Source of the DNA: Synechococcus sp. CC9902
Lineage (GTDB): Bacteria > Cyanobacteriota > Cyanobacteriia > PCC-6307 > Cyanobiaceae
Length of the DNA stretch: 64,000 bases
Assembly (NCBI RefSeq): GCF_000012505.1
Contig: NC_007513.1
Coordinates: forward strand, 1,674,001 to 1,738,000
Direction of reading: 5' to 3'
Made by a program: the position numbers and the translations under genes. Position 1 is the stretch's first letter. Every line of letters begins with the position of its first letter. The notes under the pieces were generated by a model. The model saw only the letters and a list, made by a program, of their open reading frames with translations. It ran no database searches and was not told where the DNA came from. Positions 50,469-58,089 of the stretch are shown here, one piece after another.

Positions 50469-51326
50469 ATGCAGCGGGATGAACCAGCCGCCGGAAGTCT
50501 TTACCTCGTCGGCACTCCGATCGGTCATATGGGAGACCTCTCCCCTCGGGCCAGCCATCTTCTAACAACGGTGGATGTCATCGCATGTGAAGACACACGC
50601 CATAGCGGACAGTTGCTGAGCAATCTCCAGGCCCGCGGTCGCAGAGTCTCCTTTCATCAGCACAACATTCGTACGCGATTGCCCCAGCTTTTAGAGCTTC
50701 TGGCAGAAGGCCAAAGCCTTGCTGTGATCAGTGATGCGGGCCTGCCAGGCATCAGCGACCCCGGCGAAGAGCTGGCCACTGCTGCACGCCAGGCGGGGTA
50801 TCCCGTGCTGTGTATTCCTGGTCCTTGTGCGGCCACAACAGCTCTGGTGAGCAGTGGACTGCCCAGTGGACGCTTTTGTTTTGAAGGGTTTTTACCCACG
50901 AAAGGGAAAGAACGACGACAGCGTTTGGAACAGCTTTCGAGCGAACATCGGACCACCGTGCTTTATGAAGCGCCACATCGATTACTCACGTTGCTGGGCG
51001 AACTTTCCAGTTGTTGCGGCCCCGATCGTCCGATCCAAGTAGCGCGAGAACTCACCAAACGCCATGAAGAGCAGGTGGGGCCCACGGTGGAAGCAGCGCT
51101 CGCTCATTTTCAACAAACCCGCCCCCAGGGGGAATTCACCCTGGTTTTAGGAGGTGCCACACCCATTGCACAGCCAGCCCCCAATGACGCCGAACTCACA
51201 GAGCAGCTGCAACAGCTGATGGCGGAGGGAGTCAGTGCCAGCGATGCTGCAAGACAACTCGCCGCAACAACCGGACTCTCCCGGCGAAGGCTCTACGCAT
51301 TGCTGCACCAAGACGAGTCAGACTGA
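50469..51326 (+). CDS. rsmI: 16S rRNA (cytidine-2'-O)-methyltransferase
   Basis: 285-aa tetrapyrrole-methylase-fold enzyme that methylates C1402 of 16S rRNA in the ribosomal P site. Visible: SLYLVGTPIGHMGDLSPRAS, ACEDTRHSGQLLSNL, AVISDAGLPGISDPGEEL, IPGPCAATTALVSSGLP and a C-terminal HTH-like SASDAARQLAATTGLSRRRLYALL. ATG 50469 used; an in-frame GTG lies three bases upstream. Confidence 0.93.
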   Translation: MQRDEPAAGSLYLVGTPIGHMGDLSPRASHLLTTVDVIACEDTRHSGQLLSNLQARGRRVSFHQHNIRTRLPQLLELLAEGQSLAVISDAGLPGISDPGEELATAARQAGYPVLCIPGPCAATTALVSSGLPSGRFCFEGFLPTKGKERRQRLEQLSSEHRTTVLYEAPHRLLTLLGELSSCCGPDRPIQVARELTKRHEEQVGPTVEAALAHFQQTRPQGEFTLVLGGATPIAQPAPNDAELTEQLQQLMAEGVSASDAARQLAATTGLSRRRLYALLHQDESD

Positions 51327-51334
51327 AAAAAATA

Positions 51335-51586
51335 ATGGATTCTTTGCTGCCTCGCTTACGACTACTGCTCTGGAGTTTTGGAGGGGGTGCCCTGCTGATG
51401 CTTCTGCTTTGCCTTGGCGCACAAAACTTGCAACAGCGTCATCAACTCCAAATCGGGTCGGTTCGTCTTGTGCCACTTCCAACGGGATTTCTCGTTGGCA
51501 TTTCTCTGGTACTGGGCGTGATTAGTGGAGGGAGTGTGGCCGCGGTTTTGATGCCAGAGCAACAAGAAACCAACCTCGATCCTTAA
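51335..51586 (+). CDS. LapA-like two-helix membrane protein
   Basis: 83 aa with hydrophobic segments at about 10-29 and 48-72, joined by a short basic loop (QQRHQLQIGSVRLVPLP). The pattern is that of LapA/DUF1049 proteins, which in E. coli help control lipopolysaccharide synthesis. It starts 8 bases after rsmI and ends directly against the convergent HTH gene. Confidence 0.7.
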   Translation: MDSLLPRLRLLLWSFGGGALLMLLLCLGAQNLQQRHQLQIGSVRLVPLPTGFLVGISLVLGVISGGSVAAVLMPEQQETNLDP

Positions 51587-52357
51587 TCAGGCATCGAGGG
51601 CAACCACCGTGCCTTCCATCACCAGCCGTGTGATGCCGCGTTTCAACAAGTAAGAACTCGTTCGCTCAAAAACAGTGGTGTCAGGCACCTTGATCACACG
51701 CTGGCTGCGACCACATTGGCGTTTCGCGGCCCGAGGGTTGGCAAACAAAAACAAGCCCTGACGATCCTGATCAACGGTGTCCAACGGACCCAATTCAGGA
51801 AAATCCCTCAAAGGGCGAGCATCCAACTCCACAACTTTGTCGACCAACATATAAACGCTGTCTGGAAGAACACCGGGGCTGAGGGGCTGCGTTTCCATCG
51901 GTGCGGTGCCACTTAGTCCCGCAACACCAATCAAGGGCACTAACTCCGTGAACACGTCCATGGGGACAAACTCCTCCAACGCTGAGCCCTGATCGTCCGA
52001 CGCCTCTGCAAAATCAGCGGCATCATCAAGCGCAAGGCTGGTCGATTCATCCTCAGAGAGCTCCTCAGCCGAAGACTCTGGTGTGGCGGTTTCGGCCGAT
52101 GCCGCATCCACGCTTGAAGGCACGTCCAACGGTGGACTCTCAAGCAAGGGTTGCGCCGCGACGGCAGCCGTTCCGCCCTTCTGCCGGCTGGCTTTCAATG
52201 CGGCGTAAGCCTCTGGCGGCAACAGAGCTTTAACCGTACGGCTCACCGTATTTGGGCTACAGCCAAATGACTCAGCCAGCGCTGCAGTGGATTCACCTGC
52301 CTTGTAACGGCCAACAAGATCTTGCTTCTCGCTATCGCTAAGACGACGCGCTGCCAT
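51587..52357 (-). CDS. HTH protein with long acidic linker, unknown function
   Basis: 256 aa in three parts: an N-terminal helix-turn-helix (RLSDSEKQDLVGRYKAGESTAALAESFGCSPNTVSRTVKALL, residues 4-46), an acidic low-complexity linker (about 75-135), and a C-terminal domain (LPDSVYMLVDKVVELDARPLRDFPELG ... RSQRVIKVPDTTVFERTSSYLLKRGITRLVMEG). The HTH resembles transposase/Sir-like recognition helices. Likely DNA-binding regulator specific to cyanobacteria; targets unknown. Confidence 0.75.
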   Translation of the reverse strand: MAARRLSDSEKQDLVGRYKAGESTAALAESFGCSPNTVSRTVKALLPPEAYAALKASRQKGGTAAVAAQPLLESPPLDVPSSVDAASAETATPESSAEELSEDESTSLALDDAADFAEASDDQGSALEEFVPMDVFTELVPLIGVAGLSGTAPMETQPLSPGVLPDSVYMLVDKVVELDARPLRDFPELGPLDTVDQDRQGLFLFANPRAAKRQCGRSQRVIKVPDTTVFERTSSYLLKRGITRLVMEGTVVALDA

Positions 52358-52445
52358 CCAATGCTGTTACACAGTGACCAAGTTTAGAAGCCAATGGCCA
52401 GGATTCATCCCGACCTCTTAGCCCGTGCTGTCAAAATGAGATTGT

Positions 52446-52519
52446 GCTCCCTTAGCTCAGCTGGATAGAGCAACTGCCTTCTAAGCAGTCGGTCGTGTGT
52501 TCGAATCACACAGGGGGCG
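52446..52519 (+). tRNA. tRNA-Arg (anticodon UCU)
   Basis: 74 bases with a complete cloverleaf: acceptor GCTCCCT paired to AGGGGGC (one G-U), D arm GCTC...GAGC, anticodon stem ACTGC/GCAGT around loop CTTCTAA (TCT at 34-36), T arm GTGTG/CACAC around TTCGAAT. CCA is not encoded. Reads AGA codons. Confidence 0.97.
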
Positions 52520-52653
52520 TTCATCCAACCCAGTAACAAAAAGCGTTCTGGGACAGCTCTTTGCACATAAAAGATCAGTCAGTAAGTGGTGACTTGAGCT
52601 GTAGATCAATTGAGCACTAGCTAACAAAGGATTGACCTTGCCTTCAGCCAACC

Positions 52654-52971
52654 ATGCAGATGTATCTTGCGGACTGCATCTTTCCAGATATCGAGGGTCA
52701 ACTCGCTGCATACAAGAGTTTTTGCGAGTTGTGGGATTCAGGTGAGATGGCAAAAGCAGATAATTTCCCTGGATTTGAAATGCTATTTCGCGTCCATGCA
52801 CCAGGAGCTGGTCGTGTGACGTGTTTGTTCAAAGCCGAAAGCGATGCACAGATTTTTGAACATTTCGCTCCTTGGCGCGCTCAATACGGCATTGAAATGG
52901 ACTTCACCCCAGTCATCGGCTGCCAAGACGTTGTAGACCATCACAAAAAACTGTTCGCAAAGATGGCCTAG
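52654..52971 (+). CDS. DUF3303-like protein
   Basis: 105 aa, small alpha/beta protein: MQMYLADCIFPDIEGQLAAYKSFCELW, then FEMLFRVHAPGAGRVTCLFKAESDAQIFEHFAPWRAQYGIEMDFTPVIGCQDV. The pattern fits DUF3303, a ferredoxin-like fold found in marine picocyanobacteria. No catalytic residues are obvious. First gene after the tRNA in the small-protein region. Confidence 0.72.
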   Translation: MQMYLADCIFPDIEGQLAAYKSFCELWDSGEMAKADNFPGFEMLFRVHAPGAGRVTCLFKAESDAQIFEHFAPWRAQYGIEMDFTPVIGCQDVVDHHKKLFAKMA

Positions 52972-53082
52972 ACGCTTCTGTCATGCAACCGGCCGCCATC
53001 ACAGCCGTAGCAGCTCAATCGTGCCGGTGCATCCACTCTCTACAGCGCCAACGATGCTGGAGCATGTATCTCAGCTGGCTGA

Positions 53083-53220
53083 TCAGACAGGGATCTCGGC
53101 TTCGATTTCCCAGCCCTCCTCAATGAGCTCGCTAGCAACCTGAGAGGCGTTTTGAGAGGCAACATCCACGAGTAGAAACTCCTCTTGGTGGTTGCAATAA
53201 ATCCTGGTTAGTCCGATCAC
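53083..53220 (-). CDS. Small acidic protein
   Basis: 45-aa frame read from the bases, beginning at GTG 53220. Sequence features: an N-terminal IGLTRIYC strand and a C-terminal helix-strand rich in Glu (QVASELIEEGWEIEAEIPV). The protein-like composition and EEGWEIEAEI ending suggest a genuine small protein. Only the GTG start supports it. Confidence 0.5.
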   Translation of the reverse strand: MIGLTRIYCNHQEEFLLVDVASQNASQVASELIEEGWEIEAEIPV

Positions 53221-53717
53221 GGCGGGGGCTCCCGGGCGTCGATACCGCCATGATTACTCGGCTCAGCGGATCAAGCAATCAACGTCATGCCATTCATGCC
53301 GTTATTCGCATAGGAATAATGCGGTGGGATCAACCTGGCTATGCCTCAACAGCAAAAAATGTTCGGCGCCCACATCTCCGAATGACTGGAAACCTTCACG
53401 GCGATGCCGAAACGCTTCATAAGACTGTGATTACGTACCAATTAGGCAATTAAATAATCAAACAAGTCAATAAACATATTGCAAAATTTCAACAAGAGCA
53501 GCAAATAAGTATTGTCAATTGGACCTGAACTAATTCATAGCCCCCTAAGGAATCTAAACATCAGAACGATGAGTTTTGCGATTTAGAAATCATGATTTCC
53601 CAACAACTACTAATTTTATAATCGTTTACTTCAGCAGCTGTTCCGACATTGGATGCAATACAAAACGCTGACCACAAAACTAAGCAACTGCGTGCAATCT
53701 TAAGTCTTTTACTTTAA
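53221..53717. other. Stretch without a supported gene
   Basis: About 500 bases, AT-rich after 53455. A 67-aa ATG frame at 53250-53453 (plus strand) is open but its composition (many Arg, His, Asn) is not protein-like enough to call. No repeats or strong hairpins were found. Confidence 0.5.
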
Positions 53718-53813
53718 CTAACCCTGTGGCGCACGATTCATTTTGTATATATTCAGGGCGAAACATGCAGTCCCGAAACTGACAAGCAGAACCAGAAGGT
53801 CTTGAGTAGTCAT
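53718..53813 (-). CDS. 31-aa single-helix membrane protein
   Basis: Begins MTTQDLLVLLVSFGTACFAL; one transmembrane helix (about 5-23) and a short polar C-terminus (NIYKMNRAPQG). Its size and layout resemble the tiny photosystem or cytochrome b6f subunits, but it matches none I know. It follows the 40-aa gene below on the same strand, 33 bases downstream. Confidence 0.55.
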   Translation of the reverse strand: MTTQDLLVLLVSFGTACFALNIYKMNRAPQG

Positions 53814-53846
53814 TGTTTGAACCTCAAATAATGGGGAAAAGGTTGA

Positions 53847-53969
53847 TCAACCTTGGGTTTTCTTGATAACAGGCAGATCTGTCGGCTGAGCCAGCACAAA
53901 GACAACTGCGGCCGTGAGCACGGAGGTGATTGCAATGAGGGCGAAGATGGCGCCTGAATAATCAGTCAT
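53847..53969 (-). CDS. 40-aa single-helix membrane protein
   Basis: Begins MTDYSGAIFALIAITSVLTA; one helix of about 22 residues, then a Gln-Pro-Thr-Asp turn and a basic tail (LPVIKKTQG). The start at 53969 was chosen inside a longer open frame because the upstream part is unlike protein. Together with the next gene it forms a minus-strand pair of tiny membrane proteins. No family recognised. Confidence 0.58.
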   Translation of the reverse strand: MTDYSGAIFALIAITSVLTAAVVFVLAQPTDLPVIKKTQG

Positions 53970-54180
53970 CTGTGCCAAGCTATGAAGTTCTGTAACGAAT
54001 ACTAGGCGAGTTGTAACAGGTTGTAAACACCTCTCAGCTTCTAGGTGCTCGGTGGGCGGTTTCGGGCGACCCCATCCAGGCCAAAGGGCGCGGGAGCAGG
54101 CATGGCTAAAAGCTCGTGAGTTTCTACGGATGCGCATCTATTGCTCAAAACGCAGAATGCAATGAGCGGAACGGATCGCA

Positions 54181-54351
54181 ATGAAATCACTTGCACTCAA
54201 AACATCTGCCTTCCTTGAGAATTTTTTAATTCAGACCTTACTTTATTTAGTTTTACTCCCCCTTAAATTTATTTATCGCGCGCCACAACCCACCTGGAAT
54301 GCCTGGTTTGCAAATCAAAGGCTCTGCCAGATCGATGGTCGTTATTGCTGA
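54181..54351 (+). CDS. 56-aa membrane-associated small protein
   Basis: Frame read directly (begins MKSLALKTSAFLENFLIQTL). One hydrophobic helix near 14-30, then a Trp- and Cys-containing tail (APQPTWNAWFANQRLCQ). Protein-like composition; no family recognised. 54 bases before the next gene. Confidence 0.5.
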   Translation: MKSLALKTSAFLENFLIQTLLYLVLLPLKFIYRAPQPTWNAWFANQRLCQIDGRYC

Positions 54352-54405
54352 AATTCACCAGTCGACCAATCCACAATTTCCACCTCATCACAACGAAGGA
54401 TTGAC

Positions 54406-54588
54406 ATGGCTCCATCAGCTCCGCAAACCACAGCTCATAACAACTCCTCTGAGCTACTGGAACACCTGATGGCCGAGGAGATCTCCCTTCAAGTTCAAAA
54501 GATTGCTGAGGGTCTCCAGCGAGAAGGTTGGCCTATGGCATTGGTTAAACGCTTCATGCACGTTGCTGTTGAGGATTTACCCGAGTGA
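54406..54588 (+). CDS. 60-aa small protein
   Basis: Helical: NSSELLEHLMAEEISLQVQKIAEGLQREGWPMALVKRFMHVAVEDLPE. Amphipathic helices with alternating charge suggest a protein-protein module. ATG 54406. No family recognised. A terminator-like hairpin lies 30 bases after its stop. Confidence 0.62.
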   Translation: MAPSAPQTTAHNNSSELLEHLMAEEISLQVQKIAEGLQREGWPMALVKRFMHVAVEDLPE

Positions 54589-54618
54589 TCGCTGTCGAAA
54601 GCACCATTGACCATTAAG

Positions 54619-54652
54619 GGCCTGCAGTCCTTGAAGGCGCTACAGGTCTTTT
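54619..54652 (+). terminator. Rho-independent terminator-like hairpin
   Basis: Arms GGCCTGCAG and CTACAGGTC pair with one mismatch and one G-U across a 12-base loop, followed by four T. It lies downstream of the 60-aa gene on the plus strand. Confidence 0.5.
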
Positions 54653-54813
54653 GACTGGTTACTGGGTCGGAGGGATCATGCCCTAGGCATCTTTCATTCG
54701 ATCTCAGTGAGCCCCACTCGGACAGCGATCACAGTTTGAAGCTTCGCGAAGTGTCTAAAGTTTTTGCAGCAGGTCTTACAGCAACCATCCAGAAGATGTG
54801 CAAGGTTTATTGA

Positions 54814-54960
54814 ATGAGTCCTATTTTTCGCTGCCTGGGTTGCGGCCAGTACATCGAGAGGTCTTTAGCGACCTATAAAAAACACAAGGGGAAAATTTTT
54901 TGCTCAACCTGCAATGATCGCAAAAGAGTTGAGTCAGCTTCTGATTCGACAAAGACGTAG
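54814..54960 (+). CDS. 48-aa zinc-ribbon protein
   Basis: Frame read directly. CLGC near residues 7-10 and CSTC near 30-33 are two Cys-x2-Cys knuckles about 20 residues apart, the spacing of a small zinc ribbon; Lys/Arg are frequent between them. Likely binds nucleic acid or protein (inference). No homologue identified. Confidence 0.58.
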   Translation: MSPIFRCLGCGQYIERSLATYKKHKGKIFCSTCNDRKRVESASDSTKT

Positions 54961-55051
54961 CACTCGGTCAGCAATAACCCTTTCAAGCACTTTGAATGTG
55001 TTGTCCAACATCTCGCAAAGCGTATTGATCGCGCGGGATCAACGATTGGAT

Positions 55052-55252
55052 TCAGTGCATCAAAAGCCAAGCAAGAAGGCCACCAACACCCACACCCTTG
55101 GAGAACTGAACCCAAGTCAACCCATAGGTATCAAGTTGAAGTGTTCTCATCATCAAATTCAAAACCTCCTTGTGCTTCCGCACAAAAAGCGAACTATCAG
55201 CCGTATTGAGCTGTTGAATCTGCTTGAGCTTGATCTCACCGAGCTTGGCCAT
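55052..55252 (-). CDS. 66-aa hypothetical protein
   Basis: Basic helical N-terminus (MAKLGEIKLKQIQQLNTADSSLFVRKHKEVLNLMMRTLQL), then an aromatic segment and a hydrophobic C-terminal end (GVGVGGLLAWLLMH). Composition is acceptable; no family recognised. The opposite strand has an overlapping 118-aa frame that looks less protein-like. Confidence 0.42.
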   Translation of the reverse strand: MAKLGEIKLKQIQQLNTADSSLFVRKHKEVLNLMMRTLQLDTYGLTWVQFSKGVGVGGLLAWLLMH

Positions 55253-55558
55253 TTGCCTCGCGCTTACTAAGTGACTGTAGTCCCAAACAAATCGCCTAGC
55301 TGATCAATCGATCAAGAAGGCCCGAGACTTGCGTGGAAATAAGACAGGTTTAACAATCATGAAAGCAACAGACGAAATCATGCAGACTAACGTCAATACA
55401 AATACTGACATAGCCGATATAAAGAGAAGCAAACACTAAAGATGCGATACAGACAAGAAAAATAAATTCACACGAAGAAAAATATGTTTGAGTGATCAGT
55501 AGCCATCTGCCATCACAATCCATAGTCAAAATGTTTTTCAATACCATTAAAAAAGCCA
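55253..55558. other. AT-rich stretch without a supported gene
   Basis: Contains a 26-codon plus frame at 55359 and a T-rich minus frame at 55350-55559 that is hydrophobic mainly because of base composition. Neither is convincing. Confidence 0.45.
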
Positions 55559-55807
55559 CTAGGGCTCAGCATCATTCCCCCATAGCGGTGGCGTCGGAGC
55601 CCATCCCTTACGAACAAGCTCTAGCCAAAGTTTTCTGGCTTCTGCATCCCGGAGATATCGACGCGACTTCAGCAACGCCGGCTCACCATTGGGCATCTCG
55701 CGGCCTTGATCCACAAAGACACGAGGGTCCTGCGCCCAAGACCGGGCATCACGATGGAAGCGACATGCCCAGTACCGCTCGCTGTCCGTCAACCAACCCT
55801 CCCCCAT
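55559..55807 (-). CDS. DUF1651-family protein
   Basis: 82 aa with the family's recurrent pattern: GWLTDSERYWACRFHRDARSWAQDPRVFVDQGREMPNGEPALLKSRRYLRDAEARKLWLELVRKGWAPTPPLWG. This small family is, as far as I know, confined to marine picocyanobacteria and has no known function. A palindrome matching the cyanobacterial LexA box lies 18 bases upstream of its start. Confidence 0.82.
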   Translation of the reverse strand: MGEGWLTDSERYWACRFHRDARSWAQDPRVFVDQGREMPNGEPALLKSRRYLRDAEARKLWLELVRKGWAPTPPLWGNDAEP

Positions 55808-55824
55808 GCCTCGCCTTCACTACA

Positions 55825-55838
55825 AGTACATCTGTACT
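55825..55838. promoter_or_regulatory. LexA-box-like palindrome
   Basis: AGTACATCTGTACT is an exact match to the reported cyanobacterial LexA consensus RGTACNNNDGTWCB. It sits in the leader/promoter of the DUF1651 gene and inside a larger imperfect hairpin (55809-55854). Binding is inferred. Confidence 0.5.
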
Positions 55839-55962
55839 AGCAGTGGAAGTGAGGTTCGTCAAGCGGCCTTGAGATGATTGATTGAGAAGCGTGCACCCAT
55901 TGACCGATCACCCATAAAACGAGCGCTTAATCTTCTTAAAGCGTGGCTCCACTGGGGCAAGG

Positions 55963-56190
55963 ATGATGGGTCTTCAACTCCACTCAGCGGATTTTCTCCA
56001 TGACGATGGGGTCACCTATTGCATTAAGCGTGAGTCTCTTGATCAAGACTTCACCATTTATGAGAAACGAGATTGTCAATGGATTGATAGCGGTCTTGAT
56101 CAAGCAGTGAAAGACCTCAACTTCGCTGAATTCAAACGACTAGGACTTTTGATCAAGACGATCATGGATGCCGACCAATGGATCGCATAA
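55963..56190 (+). CDS. 75-aa hypothetical protein
   Basis: Begins with a Met pair; contains HSADFLHDDGVTYCIKRESLDQDFTIYEKRDCQWIDSGLDQAVKDLNFAEFKRLGLLIKTIMDADQWIA, an alpha/beta-looking small domain. The composition is strongly protein-like. No family recognised. The last codons and stop lie in a 15-bp tandem duplication (56180-56207). Confidence 0.6.
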   Translation: MMGLQLHSADFLHDDGVTYCIKRESLDQDFTIYEKRDCQWIDSGLDQAVKDLNFAEFKRLGLLIKTIMDADQWIA

Positions 56191-56207
56191 CAAGGGATCG
56201 CATAACA
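56180..56207. repeat. Short tandem duplication across a stop codon
   Basis: GGATCGCATAACA occurs at 56180-56192 and again at 56195-56207, a 15-base period. The first copy contains the TAA stop of the 75-aa gene, the second lies just after it. Confidence 0.7.
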
Positions 56208-56393
56208 CCGTCTGACCTCAACCATTAAAAATGTCAAACAAAATCGTCATATCAATCGTGGCTTGCTGGCTAGAGCAAAGCAGCCATGCCCTAATCTCTA
56301 GCTTAAGGGATTCAATTAGAACCTGAAGCCGTCAAACCTATCCCTGCAACTAGCAAAAATATACTTCCATTCTTCAACCAAAGCGATTCTCAT
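56191..56393. other. Stretch without a gene
   Basis: AT-rich; only a 31-codon ATG frame without support. Holds the second unit of the tandem duplication. Confidence 0.5.
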
Positions 56394-56573
56394 TTAACAC
56401 CAACAGAATGCATCAAAATCCAGCGACAGGGGTTGATGAAAAATCATGCGAGAGGCTCCAGCAACACCGAACACATACCCAAAGGTTTTATCAACTTTGC
56501 TCTTGGTGCCATCAGCAGCCTCGACATGAACACGCCCCATGGCGTTCGCTGCATTGCCAAAAGCTTGGATCAC
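56394..56573 (-). CDS. 59-aa hypothetical protein
   Basis: Read from GTG 56573; an internal ATG at 56540 gives a shorter form. Contains QAFGNAANAMGRVHVEAADG and DKTFGYVFGVAGASRMIFHQP, a protein-like run. It is in frame with, and 21 bases after, the stop of the frameshifted gene upstream, so it may be a separate small gene or the rest of the same decayed one. Confidence 0.35.
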   Translation of the reverse strand: MIQAFGNAANAMGRVHVEAADGTKSKVDKTFGYVFGVAGASRMIFHQPLSLDFDAFCWC

Positions 56574-56594
56574 CGCGATCTCTGGACTGCAAGA

Positions 56595-56781
56595 TCACCC
56601 AAGAAATCCGATTGGCGCCAATGTTCCGATAGCGAAGCCAATCAATCCAACCCCAATGGGCCCTAGGCTCGCCCCCATTATTGAAAAGAAAACCGATCAG
56701 CGCAGGGCTGGCAATCATCGCTAACATAGAAAAGATCACCACAAAGCAATAGATGAATGGGAAGATACTTGTTGGTGGCAT
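56595..56781 (-). pseudogene. Frameshifted small membrane-protein gene
   Basis: Starts MPPTSIFPFIYCFVVIFSML and runs as two hydrophobic helices, but the frame breaks in a run of five C on the plus strand (56672-56676). Dropping one base there continues as NNGASLGPIGVGLIGFAIGT and ends at a TGA at 56595: 61 aa, fully hydrophobic and Gly-rich like the first half. The span is 187 bases, one over a multiple of three. Either a recent loss or a sequencing error. Confidence 0.5.
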
Positions 56782-56845
56782 CGTAATCTTTTTTATTTTA
56801 TTCTTTGTTTACGAGAGCTGGCTCATGAGAGGCCTGCCACACTAA
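56753..56845 (+). CDS. 30-aa possible membrane peptide
   Basis: Begins MNGKILVGGIVIFFILFFVY; one strong helix and a short tail (ESWLMRGLPH). It overlaps the start of the minus-strand frameshifted gene by 29 bases. Low support: size and T-rich composition could give this by chance. Confidence 0.3.
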   Translation: MNGKILVGGIVIFFILFFVYESWLMRGLPH

Positions 56846-56930
56846 TCACCATTGTGAGACAGTTCTATCAGGCTGGCGACATATTCAAGGCTAATCACCC
56901 GAACACAGGCGACTTAATCCATCAACTTCA

Positions 56931-57107
56931 ATGGATACAAAACAAACACCAGAGAGCAAAACTCTCAGCACAAAAAAAATCACCTCCAGCGCATGGAAAA
57001 GATTTCTGGATCGAATCAGACGACGCATCGCTTTTGTTCCATCCGTTGATGACACCGTCAAATCGCTAAAGGACGTGGGGATTGAATTAAAAGACAATCA
57101 ACCCTGA
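56931..57107 (+). CDS. 58-aa basic hypothetical protein
   Basis: Read directly: a Thr/Lys/Ser-rich N-terminus (MDTKQTPESKTLSTKKITSS), a basic helix WKRFLDRIRRRIAFVP and an acidic-basic helix VDDTVKSLKDVGIELKDNQP. More protein-like than the longer overlapping frame at 56854. No family recognised. Confidence 0.42.
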   Translation: MDTKQTPESKTLSTKKITSSAWKRFLDRIRRRIAFVPSVDDTVKSLKDVGIELKDNQP

Positions 57108-57389
57108 ACACTTTCCCCAAGCATCTTACATCGATTATCGCGATTCAGCTGACGAATAAAATACAATCAGTTATGCAATGCGGGGCTGCAGTGGTTAGAA
57201 GCAGTGCGGATAAACAATAACCATACATCCATAATAAAAGTAACAGCTCCACCTATCGCTCATTCTTTTATCGGAAATCAAAAGCGCTTAGAACTCATAG
57301 AGTCACAGATGATGGCGAAGCAAGTCATCTGCATTCAAGATCACCTTTCACCTCTGAAAAAGAAGAGCACAACCACAGCCCGGCATAAA

Positions 57390-57701
57390 TTAATTACATA
57401 AACGCCTTAGAAAACCTGGAGTTCTCGCCTTCTGAAACGTTATCTCTGAGATCATATTATTGATCTTATTGATAACATGAACTTCAATCTTAGTAACGAC
57501 ACTATACATTTTCCATAGCCCTACCTGGTTCTCTGATCTGGCATAAGTGACTTGCCAGGAATCCCCAACAGGGGTAACAGTAATTTGCGTCCAAAAAACT
57601 TTATTGCCATCCCCAGGGAAGAGGAAGTACTTAATAGAACCATCTTCTTTTTTTTCTTTGTCGAATCCAAGATCCTTCAGTTGACGGTCGAGGTCTTGCA
57701 T
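57390..57701 (-). CDS. 103-aa hypothetical protein
   Basis: MQDLDRQLKDLGFDKEKKED, then beta-rich FLFPGDGNKVFWTQITVTPVGDSWQVTYARSENQ and a helical tail. The frame stays open to 57827; an in-frame MACGSS upstream resembles a lipobox, but the preceding residues are too polar for a signal peptide, so ATG 57701 was chosen. Function unknown. Confidence 0.58.
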   Translation of the reverse strand: MQDLDRQLKDLGFDKEKKEDGSIKYFLFPGDGNKVFWTQITVTPVGDSWQVTYARSENQVGLWKMYSVVTKIEVHVINKINNMISEITFQKARTPGFLRRLCN

Positions 57702-58089
57702 AGCAACGGATCTACTTGAATCACTCTGGCGATGAACGGATGATCCGCATGCCATTAATGCCAAATCAAACAATTTGCTCTTGGAGCCCTTGGAGTGGCA
57801 GCGCACCGCCAACCCACAGCAGACCACGCCGTTGTTATTCCAAAAGTCGATAGTCAGCCATCATTCGACGAGAGTTACACCACTGCAAAGCTTCTCAGTG
57901 TTGGATCATTTCAAACCTGCTTATCAAATCACCAAAAATGTCTACAAGCTCTAAGGAGCAAAAAATATTCCTCAAGAAATACTCAGAAGAGTTTAATCAT
58001 TGACGAGAATTTATATCTATAAATTATTGACAACAAGAGGTATGCATACAACGCAATCTAACTCTTTGCAACTCGAAGAGTAAGGGTGA
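57702..58089. other. Stretch without a firmly supported gene
   Basis: Includes the possible N-terminal extension of the 103-aa gene up to 57827 and a plus frame 57795-58022 (75 aa) of unconvincing composition. AT-rich after 57990. Confidence 0.45.

Noticed and set aside
52520-53082. tRNA-adjacent integration site
   Set aside because: No integrase and no repeat of the tRNA 3' end recognised in the window, so no mobile element is claimed.
53250-53453. 67-aa plus frame
   Set aside because: Composition is not protein-like, no RBS, no family; kept only as a note in the gap entry.
54914-55270. 118-aa plus frame
   Set aside because: It covers the end of the zinc-ribbon frame and the antisense of the 66-aa frame, and its Lys/Ser/Thr/Leu-heavy sequence looks like a shadow.
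55350-55559. 69-aa hydrophobic minus frame
   Set aside because: Hydrophobicity arises from T-rich bases; no clear helix boundaries or start.
57204-57401. 65-aa plus frame from GTG
   Set aside because: Weak start and low-complexity end; overlaps the convergent 103-aa gene.
57795-58022. 75-aa plus frame
   Set aside because: No start signal and poor composition in an AT-rich stretch.
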